Notes: generated by a model not told the origin, from the letters alone. 64,000 nucleotides of DNA from an uncultured Bacteroidota bacterium (GCA_903919075.1 CAIXGR010000070.1:25155-89154); one strand, 5' to 3'. Numbered from the stretch's first letter, positions 49,416 to 60,828 are shown. Numbers and translations: made by a program.

Positions 49416-49420
49416 GTTTG
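49413..49420 (+). promoter_or_regulatory. -7 promoter element of SRPBCC-ArsR operon
   Basis: TATGTTTG, with TTTG at 49391-49394 (18-bp spacer as in the tRNA promoter). Confidence 0.6.
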
Positions 49421-49421
49421 T

Positions 49422-49441
49422 GTAACCTAAAAGTTACCTAT
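49422..49441 (+). promoter_or_regulatory. Direct repeat 2 / dyad operator candidate
   Basis: GTAACctaaaaGTTACCTAT, 19/20 identical to repeat 1. Confidence 0.6.
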
Positions 49442-49442
49442 T

Positions 49443-49865
49443 ATGCGAAAAGAGATAAAGAAAACATGGCAGTTCAGTCAATCGCCACAGGAAGTTTGGG
49501 AATATTTGACCAGACCAGAACTATTGGAACAATGGCTGATGAAAACAAATTTTCAGCCCATCGTAGGGTATAAATTTTACTTCATCGGCAATTGCGATGA
49601 TTCGGGCAAAGCAGCTGCACAATGCGAAGTGTTGGAAATAAAACCATATACACAGCTTTCGTATTCTTGGCAAGCCAATTCTGTTTACGACAGTATGCCC
49701 TTTAACTCGAAAGTAGTGTGGACACTTATTCCGAAAGAAAATGGAACAGAATTGCAATTAGTGCATACTGGCTTTACCGGGCTAGATGATGTTATTGCCC
49801 ACAATGATGGTTGGACAAGGATAGGAAACAATATTGCTGCATTTTTCAATACCGTTAAACAATGA
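49443..49865 (+). CDS. SRPBCC/AHSA1-family protein
   Basis: FSQSPQEVWEYLTRPELLEQWLM; ELQLVHTGFTGLDD. Confidence 0.9.
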   Translation: MRKEIKKTWQFSQSPQEVWEYLTRPELLEQWLMKTNFQPIVGYKFYFIGNCDDSGKAAAQCEVLEIKPYTQLSYSWQANSVYDSMPFNSKVVWTLIPKENGTELQLVHTGFTGLDDVIAHNDGWTRIGNNIAAFFNTVKQ

Positions 49866-50188
49866 CCACTCAAACGCTAGATGCATTCCAGGTTATTGCC
49901 GACCCTAGCCGCCGGCAAATGATGCAACTTCTTTCGAAGGACAGCATGACAATAAATGCCTTGGCTGAAAACTTTGACATGAGCAGACCTGCCGTTTCGA
50001 AACATATAAGAATAATGTACAATGCGGGTTTTATATCCATTAAAGATATTGGCCGCGAACGCTATTGTACTTTAAAGCAAGATGGCTTTAACGAGTTGCA
50101 GGACTTTATCAACTACTTCGACAAATTCTGGGAAAACAAACTCAAAAAATTAGAAAATCTTTTGAATAATAAAGCGAAAGCGAAATAA
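49862..50188 (+). CDS. ArsR-family winged-helix transcriptional regulator
   Basis: VIADPSRRQMMQLLSKDSMTINALAENFDMSRPAVSKHIRIM; ATGA overlap with upstream gene. Confidence 0.95.
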   Translation: MTTQTLDAFQVIADPSRRQMMQLLSKDSMTINALAENFDMSRPAVSKHIRIMYNAGFISIKDIGRERYCTLKQDGFNELQDFINYFDKFWENKLKKLENLLNNKAKAK

Positions 50189-50212
50189 TCATCAACAATT
50201 AAAACAATCAGA

Positions 50213-50665
50213 ATGGAAACCAAAAACAGTTTCAATTGCAGCATTTCTGCAAGCATTAACGCGGCTGAGGCCATCAAAAAAATTAGTAACGTAAACGATT
50301 GGTGGGGAATAGGTTTTAGCGGAAGCGCCGAAAAACAGGGCGATAAGTTTATCGTAAAGATGGGAGGGGAGTCCTTCTTTAACTTTACTGTGGCAGAATT
50401 AATTCCCGGTAAAAAAATTGTATGGTTAGTTACAGATTGCAATATGCCCTGGTATACAGATAAAAAGGAATGGACGAATACAAAAATAATCTTCGAGCTC
50501 TCTGAAAATAATGGAATAACCACAGTGAACTTTATGCATGAAGGCCTAACGCCCGAAGTGGAATGCTACAAAGATTGTGAGCCCGGCTGGACCCATTGGA
50601 TTAAAACAAGTTTGGTTTCCTATTTTACTACGGGCAAAGGTGTTTTCCGTGAGCCGTCGATTTAA
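50213..50665 (+). CDS. SRPBCC-domain protein
   Basis: ISNVNDWWGIGFSGSAEKQGDKF...VWLVTDCNMPWYTDKKEWTNTKI. Confidence 0.88.
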   Translation: METKNSFNCSISASINAAEAIKKISNVNDWWGIGFSGSAEKQGDKFIVKMGGESFFNFTVAELIPGKKIVWLVTDCNMPWYTDKKEWTNTKIIFELSENNGITTVNFMHEGLTPEVECYKDCEPGWTHWIKTSLVSYFTTGKGVFREPSI

Positions 50666-50734
50666 AACTTGTTTCGTGATATGGTGATTAAGCAACTACT
50701 ATTTAATTTTATTAATAACACTAAATTTTATAAT

Positions 50735-51172
50735 ATGAAAAAGCAAGAAGACTTCACCTATAGCCTTACAGTAAAGGCTCCGGCAAAAGAAACTATGGAA
50801 AAAATTAGCCAGGTTAGTTTGTGATGGGCAAAAAATGTTAAAGGCCAAGCCAGCAAATTAAATGATGTGTTCACAGTATATTTTGGAGATACCTTTGTAG
50901 ATTTTGAAATTTCGGAAGCTATACCCGACAAAAAAATTACCTGGCTGGTAACCGATTGCAATCTTGGCTGGATAAAAGATAAGAAGGAGTGGAAAAACAC
51001 TGAAGTAATATGGTCGGTAACTGAGAAGGACGGAAAAACCCAGATTGATTTTATGCATAAGGGTATGACCCCTGAAAGCGAATGTTATGAAACCTGCAAA
51101 CCCGGATGGACGCACCACATTAAAGATAGCCTGCTAAAACTGATTGACGAGGGTAAGGGTTACCCCGAATAA
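50735..51172 (+). pseudogene. SRPBCC-domain gene interrupted by an in-frame TGA at 50822-50824
   Basis: Frame is MKKQEDFTYSLTVKAPAKETMEKISQVSL*WAKNVKGQASKLNDVFTVYFGDTFVDFEISE...; same frame continues as track ORF 50867-51172; paralogue has WW at this place. Confidence 0.8.
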
Positions 51173-51242
51173 TTAATAATTAGCAATTGGTTATTTATTT
51201 AAAAAATTATAATCAAATTGCTCATTGCTATTATATTCGGGT

Positions 51243-52481
51243 ATGAATAAAGATTTATTTGCGCCGGTACTCGAAAATCATAAACCCGCACACCCGCTTA
51301 TTTACTTTTTTCTGATATTGCCTTTTGGGGTTACCGGCGGCTATGTTACGGTTACGTTTGCGTATCTTTTTTCAAAAGCCGGTATATCGGTCGAGGCTAT
51401 TGCTGCGCTGATAGCTGCAAGCCTTTTGCCACAGGTTATAAAATTTTTATGGGCGCCTTTGGTTGATGCTACCCTTTCTTTAAAAAAGTGGTACATACTA
51501 TCGGGCATTATCACGGCAGCCGGTATTTTGGCTACGTGCCTTCTTCCGGTTAAGGCATCAAGCCTTCCGCTTTTAACTATTATAGTAATTGTTTTTAGTG
51601 TATCGGCTTCATTTTTGGGCATTGCAGTAAATGGCCTTGCAGCGCACGATACACCCGATGAAATGAAAGGCAGGGTAAGCGGTTATCTACAGGCGGGCAA
51701 CCTTGGCGGCGGCGGGCTTGGCGGTGGTGCGGGCTTATGGTTAGCACAGCATGTATCGCACATTTGGATGCCTGCTGCAGTACTTGCCGGTGCGTGCGCG
51801 CTTTGCTGTATCGCATTATTTTTTGTAAAAGGGCACCCTTCAACAGTACAGGCTGAAAGCGTTTCTAAAACTTTAGAAAATCTGTTTAAAGATATTTGGC
51901 TTACGCTTAAAACACGGTTGGGCGTAATGGCTATGATCCTCTGTTTTCTTCCATTAGGCACCGGCGCTGCATCTAATTTGTGGGCTGCAGTAGCTGGCGA
52001 TTGGCAGGCAAGCGCCAATACCGTGGCTTTGGTTACCGGTATAGTTAGCGCCATTATTACCGCCGCAGGTTGTTTGCTGGGCGGTTGGATATGCGATAAG
52101 GGCAACCGGCAAATTGCATATGTAGTTTTTGGATTAATGCAGGCCGTTTGCGCAGTAGCTATGGCTTATGTACCACATACCGAAATAATGTATATCATCT
52201 GGACCTCGCTATACGCATTCTCGCTGGGCTTGGCTTATGCCGGTTTTAGCGCTTTTGTTTTCGAAGCAATTGGCAAAGGTGCAGCAGCAACAAAATTTAC
52301 GGTTTATGCTTCGCTCTCCAATGCCCCTATTTATTATATGACTATAGTTGATGGGTGGGCATACACCCGTTACGGCCCAACGGGTATGTTAAATATTGAA
52401 GCAGCTTTTGAGGTGCTTGGCATAGTTTTATTTTTGGCATTATTGAAATATGCTAACCGCGAAAAGATGGCATTGGTTTAA
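51243..52481 (+). CDS. MFS transporter
   Basis: 12-TM-like hydrophobic protein; GLAAHDTPDEMKGRVSGYLQAGNLGGGGLGG. Confidence 0.85.
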   Translation: MNKDLFAPVLENHKPAHPLIYFFLILPFGVTGGYVTVTFAYLFSKAGISVEAIAALIAASLLPQVIKFLWAPLVDATLSLKKWYILSGIITAAGILATCLLPVKASSLPLLTIIVIVFSVSASFLGIAVNGLAAHDTPDEMKGRVSGYLQAGNLGGGGLGGGAGLWLAQHVSHIWMPAAVLAGACALCCIALFFVKGHPSTVQAESVSKTLENLFKDIWLTLKTRLGVMAMILCFLPLGTGAASNLWAAVAGDWQASANTVALVTGIVSAIITAAGCLLGGWICDKGNRQIAYVVFGLMQAVCAVAMAYVPHTEIMYIIWTSLYAFSLGLAYAGFSAFVFEAIGKGAAATKFTVYASLSNAPIYYMTIVDGWAYTRYGPTGMLNIEAAFEVLGIVLFLALLKYANREKMALV

Positions 52482-52565
52482 TTAGTAAAGTGTAATACTG
52501 AATACCGGTGTAGAAACACCGGGCAATGGTTTTTTAAAAAGTTTAATAAAATTGACAAGATATAT

Positions 52566-53645
52566 ATGGAAAAAGCTGCAGGATTTTTAGCGCCGGTGTT
52601 GATTTACTTTTACATTTTTATTTTAAATGCAATATTACCCGGCCGTTGGGTGGTGGGCTATGTAACCAAGCCAAACTCATCCGAAAAACTTAAATACCGG
52701 TTAAATGGTTTGCTGGTGCTGTTTGCCGTGGTTATTACCTGGGTTTTAATATGCCGGTCGGGCATGTTACCGTGGGACTGGCTTTATATTTACCGGTGGT
52801 ATGCCTTAGCCGGTGCCATTGTTTTTGGTTTAATTTTTTCATTGGCAATAGTATTGCCCTATCAGCCGGTTAAAAAATCTTTTTTTGCCGATTTTTATTT
52901 GGGCCGGATTGAAAATGCACAACTGTGGGGCGGAAGGATAGATGCCAAAATGTGGTTGTATTTAGTTGGCGCGGTATTGCTACAGATCAATGCCCTAAGT
53001 TATGCAGCGCATCATTATTTGCTGTATGGTATGGAAACCTCCAGGGGCATTTTTTTATGCGCAGCACTGCTAACTTTTTTTATTGTTGATTATCTCACTT
53101 TCGAAGAAGTGCATCTTTATACTTACGATATATTTGCCGAGCGGGTGGGTTTTAAATTAGGTTGGGGGTGTATAGCGTTTTACCCTTTTTTCTATGCCAT
53201 CGCCTTATGGTCAACCGCCGATTTGCCTGGCGCAAATGCACCCGGTTACTTATTGTTGATTTATATAGTTATATTCTTTACCGGTTGGGGCTTATCGCGG
53301 GGCGCCAACCTGCAAAAATATTTTTTCAAGAAAGATCCGAAGCGTGTTTTTATGGGTATTGCTCCGGCAAGTATTACCGATGGAAACAAAACACTATTGG
53401 TAAATGGTTTTTGGGGGCTAAGTAGGCATATTAATTATTTGGGCGAAATATTAATGGCCACCGGTATAATACTTTGTGTGGGCCATCCTCTTTTGATGTG
53501 GCCCTGGTTGTATCCTTTATATTACGTGGCCCTGCTTTTTCCCCGCCAGGTTGATGATAATAAACGCTGTGCATTAAAATACGGCGCTTTATGGCAGCAA
53601 TACATTAAGAAAGTTCCTTATAAAATAATACCCGGTATTTATTAG
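52566..53645 (+). CDS. ERG4/ERG24-family (sterol-reductase-like) membrane protein
   Basis: C-term NGFWGLSRHINYLGEILMATG...PRQVDDNKRCALKYGALWQQYIKKVPYKIIPGIY. Confidence 0.88.
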   Translation: MEKAAGFLAPVLIYFYIFILNAILPGRWVVGYVTKPNSSEKLKYRLNGLLVLFAVVITWVLICRSGMLPWDWLYIYRWYALAGAIVFGLIFSLAIVLPYQPVKKSFFADFYLGRIENAQLWGGRIDAKMWLYLVGAVLLQINALSYAAHHYLLYGMETSRGIFLCAALLTFFIVDYLTFEEVHLYTYDIFAERVGFKLGWGCIAFYPFFYAIALWSTADLPGANAPGYLLLIYIVIFFTGWGLSRGANLQKYFFKKDPKRVFMGIAPASITDGNKTLLVNGFWGLSRHINYLGEILMATGIILCVGHPLLMWPWLYPLYYVALLFPRQVDDNKRCALKYGALWQQYIKKVPYKIIPGIY

Positions 53646-53670
53646 CAGATAGCTCTATACTCCATAAAAT

Positions 53671-53705
53671 AAAAATGGCGCCTTGCATTGCAAGGCGCCA
53701 TTTTT
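53671..53705. terminator. Bidirectional intrinsic terminator
   Basis: AAAAATGGCGCCTTGCA-t-TGCAAGGCGCCATTTTT perfect 17-bp arms between convergent genes. Confidence 0.92.
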
Positions 53706-53724
53706 AGTAATTCTATTCGGTCAA

Positions 53725-54420
53725 TTACATTTTAACCCATTTAAAATAGGTCATTTGTGGCGGGCCATCTACTCCGCCATCAGTCATTATCTTTTTCAAT
53801 TCGGGTGAGTTAACTCTGGCTTTCGCTTTGTCCATATCGGTAACAGCAAAAAGCAGAGTAACAGTATTAGGGTCATCTAATCCTCTCGCCATAGCTCTAT
53901 CTACCAAACCATTTGCAGCGCGTGTTGCCATACCTTCGCCATCATAAGCTTTTAACCAGGTGTCAAAATCTTTTACATGATGTGTAACCATCAGGCGCTC
54001 CATTTGAGGTATTTTCGAGGTATCATCACGTAGCACATTCCAATATGATACAGCCGGTGCTGAAGTTACACCTGCCTTTGTCATAGTTTCTTTTAGCGCA
54101 GGCGAAGCAGAAAAATCTTTTGCCTTTTGAATGTCGCTGGCGGTAGCAAATACAACCACCATGTTATTGTCATCCAGTCCTCGTCCTACTGATGATTCGG
54201 TTAAGCCTGCGGCATTTCTAGCAGCTGTATCGCCATTAAAAGCGGCGTACCAAGTATCAAAATCTTTTACAGTATGCGTAATCAACATAGCTTTGTACGG
54301 TGTAAACGCCGGTTTCGCCGGAGTAGGAGCAGTAGCTTCTTCAACCGGTTTTGGCTGGTTGTTGCAGGATACCATGAATAACATGATAAACGCGGAAATA
54401 ATTGTTGAAATCTGTTTCAT
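53725..54420 (-). CDS. Lipoprotein with two tandem copies of an ABM-like ~90-aa domain
   Basis: Lipobox MVSC; repeat ITHTVKDFDTWYAAFNGD... / VTHHVKDFDTWLKAYDGE... Confidence 0.75.
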   Translation of the reverse strand: MKQISTIISAFIMLFMVSCNNQPKPVEEATAPTPAKPAFTPYKAMLITHTVKDFDTWYAAFNGDTAARNAAGLTESSVGRGLDDNNMVVVFATASDIQKAKDFSASPALKETMTKAGVTSAPAVSYWNVLRDDTSKIPQMERLMVTHHVKDFDTWLKAYDGEGMATRAANGLVDRAMARGLDDPNTVTLLFAVTDMDKAKARVNSPELKKIMTDGGVDGPPQMTYFKWVKM

Positions 54421-54589
54421 ACTTTTGTTTGTTTAATTAATGAATGACTTTAAGGTTAATCGCATTTAGTAGGCACTCAATGTAGGATTATTTTATGAAA
54501 AGGAATATATTTTTTTAATAACCTGTGTGCAAAGCTAGTTGCCCGTGTAAAGCACGTATATTTGAAGTTGCAGACTTACCGTATATTAG

Positions 54590-55207
54590 ATGAAAGCACA
54601 TTTTGATCTTATACTTATTTCGCCCGAGGAGGGCCCGAAAGATGAAATAGGAATTGTTTGTCAACTGTTTAGCAACAGCTTGCAGGTTTTTCATTTACGA
54701 AAACCGTTATGGGCTAGTGCCGAAATGGAAAGGTTTCTACAAGACCTGCCAAAGGAATTTCATAATAGAATTGTTCTCCATTCACATTTTCAACTTGCTG
54801 ATATCTTCAAAGTTAAAGGCATTCATTTGAATGAAAACAATAAAAAGTCAATTACTCAATTTGACAAATACACTATCATTTCCGCTTCGTTCCATTCTTT
54901 AAATGATTTAAAAGAGAATAGGTTTTCTTACGAGTACATTTTCTTAAGTCCGGTATTTGATAGCATTAGCAAAGCAGGCTACAGTTCAAAATTTGATTTA
55001 AAATTATTGGAAACTGAATTGAAGATATTACGACAACAAAATCTATTCTTACCTAAAGTATTTGCGCTTGGCGGAGTAAATGCACAAAATGTTGCATTGG
55101 TAAAAGAGGCAGGTTTTTCAGGTGCTGCATTATTAGGTGCCGTTTGGCAAAACGAAAATCCGGTAAATGCTTTTTTAGAAATCCAATCTATTTGCCATGG
55201 CCGGTAG
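54590..55207 (+). CDS. Thiamine phosphate synthase/TenI-like protein
   Basis: GIHLNENNKK, YIFLSPVFDSISKAGYSS, FALGGVNAQNVALVKEAGFSGAALLGAVW. Confidence 0.85.
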   Translation: MKAHFDLILISPEEGPKDEIGIVCQLFSNSLQVFHLRKPLWASAEMERFLQDLPKEFHNRIVLHSHFQLADIFKVKGIHLNENNKKSITQFDKYTIISASFHSLNDLKENRFSYEYIFLSPVFDSISKAGYSSKFDLKLLETELKILRQQNLFLPKVFALGGVNAQNVALVKEAGFSGAALLGAVWQNENPVNAFLEIQSICHGR

Positions 55208-56312
55208 TCATTAAAGCTAAATCCCAATCTTTCCAAACCGGTTCATATCCCTGTTGCCGTAACATGGCTGCAATTTCTTTAGGCGAACGTTCATCTGAAA
55301 CCGAAAACTGTTCCAAAGATTCGGGGTCAACAGCATAACCACCCGGGTTTGTTTTTGAACCGGCACTGATAGAGGTAATACCTAGTTTAATAATATTATT
55401 TCTGAATCTTTCACTTTCACGGGTTGAGATAGAGAGTTCTACTTCGCCATTAAAAATGCGATAAGCACAAATAAGCTGTGCTAACTCTTTATCGCGCAAT
55501 TCCATTTTAGGTAATATAACTCCTTCTGCAGGCCTTAACCTCGGGAAGGAAATAGCGTATTTAGTTTGCCAATAGGTTTTTTCTAAATAGTCTAAGTGTA
55601 GAGCTGTAAAAAAGCTATCTACTCTCCAGTCTTCTAAGCCCAATAATACCCCCAAGCCAATTTTATGAACTCCGGCCTTTCCCAACCTATCCGGTGTGTC
55701 TAACCGGTAGTAAAAATTAGATTTTTTCCCTTTCGGGTGATGGGTTTTATAATTTTCGTGATGATAGGTTTCCTGATATACCAAAACTGTATTTAAGCCC
55801 TCCGCACCTAAAATTTCATATTCATCCTGATTTAAAGGCTGCACTTCAATTGAAATATTAGAAAATTGATCTCTTATTAATCTGATAGCATTTTTCAAAT
55901 AATCAACACCCACTGTTTGTGTGGCTTCACCGGTAACCAGCAATGCGTGTTCATATCCCCATTCTTTTATAGCAGCAACTTCTTTTAATATTTCTTCGTT
56001 AGTTAATGTTTTGCGCTTAATATGATTATTAAAACTAAACCCACAATAGGTGCAAATATTTTGACATTCGTTCGATAGATAAATCGGCACATACATCTGC
56101 ATCGTTCTGCCAAAACGCTTTAAGGTAAGCTGGTGACTAAGCTGCGACATCTGTTCCAAATAAGGCAGCGCAGCAGGAGAGATGAGCGCTTTAAAATCTT
56201 CTAAATCACGATTGTTTTTATTCAATGCATCAATTACATCACGCTCAGTTTTGGCGTAGATGGATGCTTTTACGTCATCCCAATTGTAATTATCAAATAA
56301 CTCTTTAAACAT
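55188..56312 (-). CDS. thiH: 2-iminoacetate synthase
   Basis: Radical-SAM CxxxCxxC motif CQNICTYCGFSF; FPRLRPAEG. Confidence 0.95.
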   Translation of the reverse strand: MFKELFDNYNWDDVKASIYAKTERDVIDALNKNNRDLEDFKALISPAALPYLEQMSQLSHQLTLKRFGRTMQMYVPIYLSNECQNICTYCGFSFNNHIKRKTLTNEEILKEVAAIKEWGYEHALLVTGEATQTVGVDYLKNAIRLIRDQFSNISIEVQPLNQDEYEILGAEGLNTVLVYQETYHHENYKTHHPKGKKSNFYYRLDTPDRLGKAGVHKIGLGVLLGLEDWRVDSFFTALHLDYLEKTYWQTKYAISFPRLRPAEGVILPKMELRDKELAQLICAYRIFNGEVELSISTRESERFRNNIIKLGITSISAGSKTNPGGYAVDPESLEQFSVSDERSPKEIAAMLRQQGYEPVWKDWDLALMTTGHGK

Positions 56313-56327
56313 AATCGTTTACAATTC

Positions 56328-57104
56328 TCAATCTTCTAAAAATGCGGTTAATGGGCTGCTTGCAACAGCCAGACTTGTTGGCTTTGCCAAGCGAGATTCA
56401 AAAGCCATTCTACCTGCTTCAACTGCCATCTTAAATGCCTCGGCCATGCGCACCGGGTTACCGGCTACTGCAATGGCAGTGTTTACAAGCACCGCATCGG
56501 CGCCCATTTCCATAGCCTCAGCAGCGTGCGATGGAGCGCCTATGCCGGCATCAACTACTACCGGAACCTTGCTTTGCGCAATAATTATTTCCAAAAAATC
56601 TTTTGCTCTCAATCCCTTATTACTGCCAATAGGCGAGCCTAAAGGCATAACCGCTGCTACGCCTACTTCTTCTAACCGCTTACATAGCACCGGGTCGGCA
56701 TGAATGTATGGCAACACTATAAAGCCCAACTTTACTAATTCTTCTGCAGCCTTCAATGTTTCAACAGGGTCGGGCAAAAGATATTTTGGGTCAGGGTGTA
56801 TTTCTAATTTCAGCCAATTTGTTTCTAATGCCTCACGCGCCATTTGCGCAGCGAACACAGCTTGTTTGGCATTTCTCACACCGGAAGTATTAGGCAATAA
56901 ATTAAATTGAGGATGCGCTAAATGTTTTAAAATATCATCATCTATATTTTCAGTATCAACACGTCTTAAGGCCACGGTAACTAATTCAGAACCGCTGGCC
57001 AATAAGGCTTCTTCCATTAAAGCAGAAGAGCTGAACTTACCGGTGCCGGTAAATAATCGCGAGATGAAAGTTTTATCTCCTATTTTCAATTTGCTGTTTT
57101 GCAT
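56328..57104 (-). CDS. thiG: Thiazole synthase
   Basis: [44 protein letters not shown]. Confidence 0.97.
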   Translation of the reverse strand: MQNSKLKIGDKTFISRLFTGTGKFSSSALMEEALLASGSELVTVALRRVDTENIDDDILKHLAHPQFNLLPNTSGVRNAKQAVFAAQMAREALETNWLKLEIHPDPKYLLPDPVETLKAAEELVKLGFIVLPYIHADPVLCKRLEEVGVAAVMPLGSPIGSNKGLRAKDFLEIIIAQSKVPVVVDAGIGAPSHAAEAMEMGADAVLVNTAIAVAGNPVRMAEAFKMAVEAGRMAFESRLAKPTSLAVASSPLTAFLED

Positions 57105-57721
57105 AACACATTATTTTCTATTTTATTAATGAACATCTGCGCAGCGGCCGAAATATCTGTTGATTCACTAATTGCCGAAGAAACGGCTACCCCATAAACT
57201 CCACTGGCAAGTAAAGTTTCTATATCGTTTAATTGTATCCCACCAATGGCAATTATCGGAAGTGAAATATTATTCGTTTCACATTCCTTTATCAAATCAA
57301 TATATCCCTGCAATCCCAATACCGGACTTAACTTCTCTTTGGTTTTAGTAAACCTGAAAGGGCCTAAGCCCATATAATCAACTTTAAGCAAAGCAAGACG
57401 TTGAATATCTTCAAATGTATTTGCGGTGCCACCTATAATAAAATTGTTGCCTAACAAATGCCGAGCCTCATCAGGCGGCATATCTTCTTTACCTAAATGA
57501 ACCCCATCTGCACCAATCAGCTTTGCAAGTTTCACGCTATCATTTACTATCAATTTGGCATTATACTTTTTGCAAATACCTTTTGTACTCTCAGCAATTT
57601 TCATCCATTCCTCTTCACCTTTATTTTTAACGCGCAGCTGAATCCACTCAATACCACCTTTACAGGCAGCCTCGGCATGAATAGCATTATCGGTTATATA
57701 TTGAAGTCTACTGATTTTCAT
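57086..57721 (-). CDS. thiE: Thiamine phosphate synthase
   Basis: [42 protein letters not shown]. Confidence 0.95.
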   Translation of the reverse strand: MKISRLQYITDNAIHAEAACKGGIEWIQLRVKNKGEEEWMKIAESTKGICKKYNAKLIVNDSVKLAKLIGADGVHLGKEDMPPDEARHLLGNNFIIGGTANTFEDIQRLALLKVDYMGLGPFRFTKTKEKLSPVLGLQGYIDLIKECETNNISLPIIAIGGIQLNDIETLLASGVYGVAVSSAISESTDISAAAQMFINKIENNVLCKTAN

Positions 57722-58472
57722 AATGCGTACCTACTAATGATGGGTTGCTGATTAAATAGTTGTAAGTATAATTTTTTGCATTGGCACACGCTTGTATTAA
57801 ATCTTCACCTTTAGCAAGATTGGCCACAATAGCCGATGACAACACACAACCGGTGCCGCGTTTAGAAAAATTCTCCAATCTTTTCGATTCAAAATAGTGA
57901 GTATCCTCCTTCGTAAAAAGCATATCGGTTGAAAGCGCCGTTGTGCTGTGCCCCCCTTTAATTAAAACATTGCAAAACTGCAATAGGTAAATGCCTGCTT
58001 CTTCAGTATTCATTCCAGGTGCCAGTATGGCTTGTTCTTCTAAATTGGGAGTTATCAAATACAACTTACTGCAAATCTTCGATAGTAAATTCTTTTCAAT
58101 TTCAGTATGAAAAACAAATTGTGCACTGGCCTTACATACTGGGTCCCAAATAATCTTTACCAAAGGGTTTTGTTTTATTAACTCATTGATAATTCTATCC
58201 AGCAACTCAAAATTTTCTATCAATCCTATTTTTACAAATTCAAAATTTACTTCTTGCTGCAATAGGTTTAACTGGCGTATTATTTCGTCTTTATGAATCC
58301 AGTTTGCTTTTTTGAAGGTCCTTACATTTTGCTCAGTATTAGCAGTGCACACTGCCATACCGTGAACACCATTAGCCTGAAAAGTTTTTATATCGGCCAA
58401 TATACCTGCACATCCGCTGGGGTCGAAACCGGCAATGGTTAAAGCAATAGGGCTATCTGGAATGGAATTCAT
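57708..58472 (-). CDS. thiD: Hydroxymethylpyrimidine/phosphomethylpyrimidine kinase
   Basis: ALTIAGFDPSGCAGILADIKTFQANGVHGMAV; KRGTGCVLSSAIVANLAKGEDL. Confidence 0.95.
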   Translation of the reverse strand: MNSIPDSPIALTIAGFDPSGCAGILADIKTFQANGVHGMAVCTANTEQNVRTFKKANWIHKDEIIRQLNLLQQEVNFEFVKIGLIENFELLDRIINELIKQNPLVKIIWDPVCKASAQFVFHTEIEKNLLSKICSKLYLITPNLEEQAILAPGMNTEEAGIYLLQFCNVLIKGGHSTTALSTDMLFTKEDTHYFESKRLENFSKRGTGCVLSSAIVANLAKGEDLIQACANAKNYTYNYLISNPSLVGTHYENQ

Positions 58473-58490
58473 TTTTATAATTTCATTTTC

Positions 58491-60377
<1,887 letters not shown>

Positions 60378-60397
60378 TTATATTTTTTGAATGTGTG

Positions 60398-60598
60398 TTA
60401 GCCGCCTTGTGTGGCTTTTATAATTGTTATTTTGTCTTTGTCGTTAAGCTCGTAATTGTTCCAGTCGGATTTGCTGATTACAATATTGTTAACCGCAACC
60501 GCAATGCCGCGCGTTTCCATATTTAACTGCAACAATAGTTCCGACAACTTATTGCCTGAAAGTAATTTTTGTGGTTTGTTATTTACTACTAACTCCAT
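60398..60598 (-). CDS. thiS: Sulfur carrier protein ThiS
   Basis: 66 aa ending IIKATQGG (diglycine C-terminus); start ATG at 60598. Confidence 0.92.
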   Translation of the reverse strand: MELVVNNKPQKLLSGNKLSELLLQLNMETRGIAVAVNNIVISKSDWNNYELNDKDKITIIKATQGG

Positions 60599-60656
60599 AA
60601 ATAAATTGTTAAAGCAAACTTTGGGTGGAAAAAGACGGGGGCACGAGGCCTCGTTT

Positions 60657-60732
60657 ACTTTTCCCTTCGCAGGCATTATCCTGTTCAGGTAATAGGGTAT
60701 AATCTCAGCCGTTCTTTTAGCACCCCTAAAGT
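60657..60732 (-). promoter_or_regulatory. TPP riboswitch (THI element)
   Basis: Minus strand ACTTTAGGGGTGCTAAAAGAACGGCTGAGATTATACCCTATTACCTGAACAGGATAATGCCTGCGAAGGGAAAAGT; GGCTGAGA, ACCTGA, GGATAATGCC core and ACTTT/AAAGT P1. Confidence 0.97.
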
Positions 60733-60828
60733 TTCTGAAACCGAAGGTAAGGAATTATTAGTGGTTCAAAAAAATATTAAATGAACATCTTTTCACTAAT
60801 ATTGCACACACTAAAAAAATGTAAAAAC

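Noticed and set aside
60599-60676. N-terminal extension of thiS in the ORF track (MPAKGKVNEASCPRLF...)
   Set aside because: It is translation of the TPP riboswitch and leader; ThiS starts at 60598.
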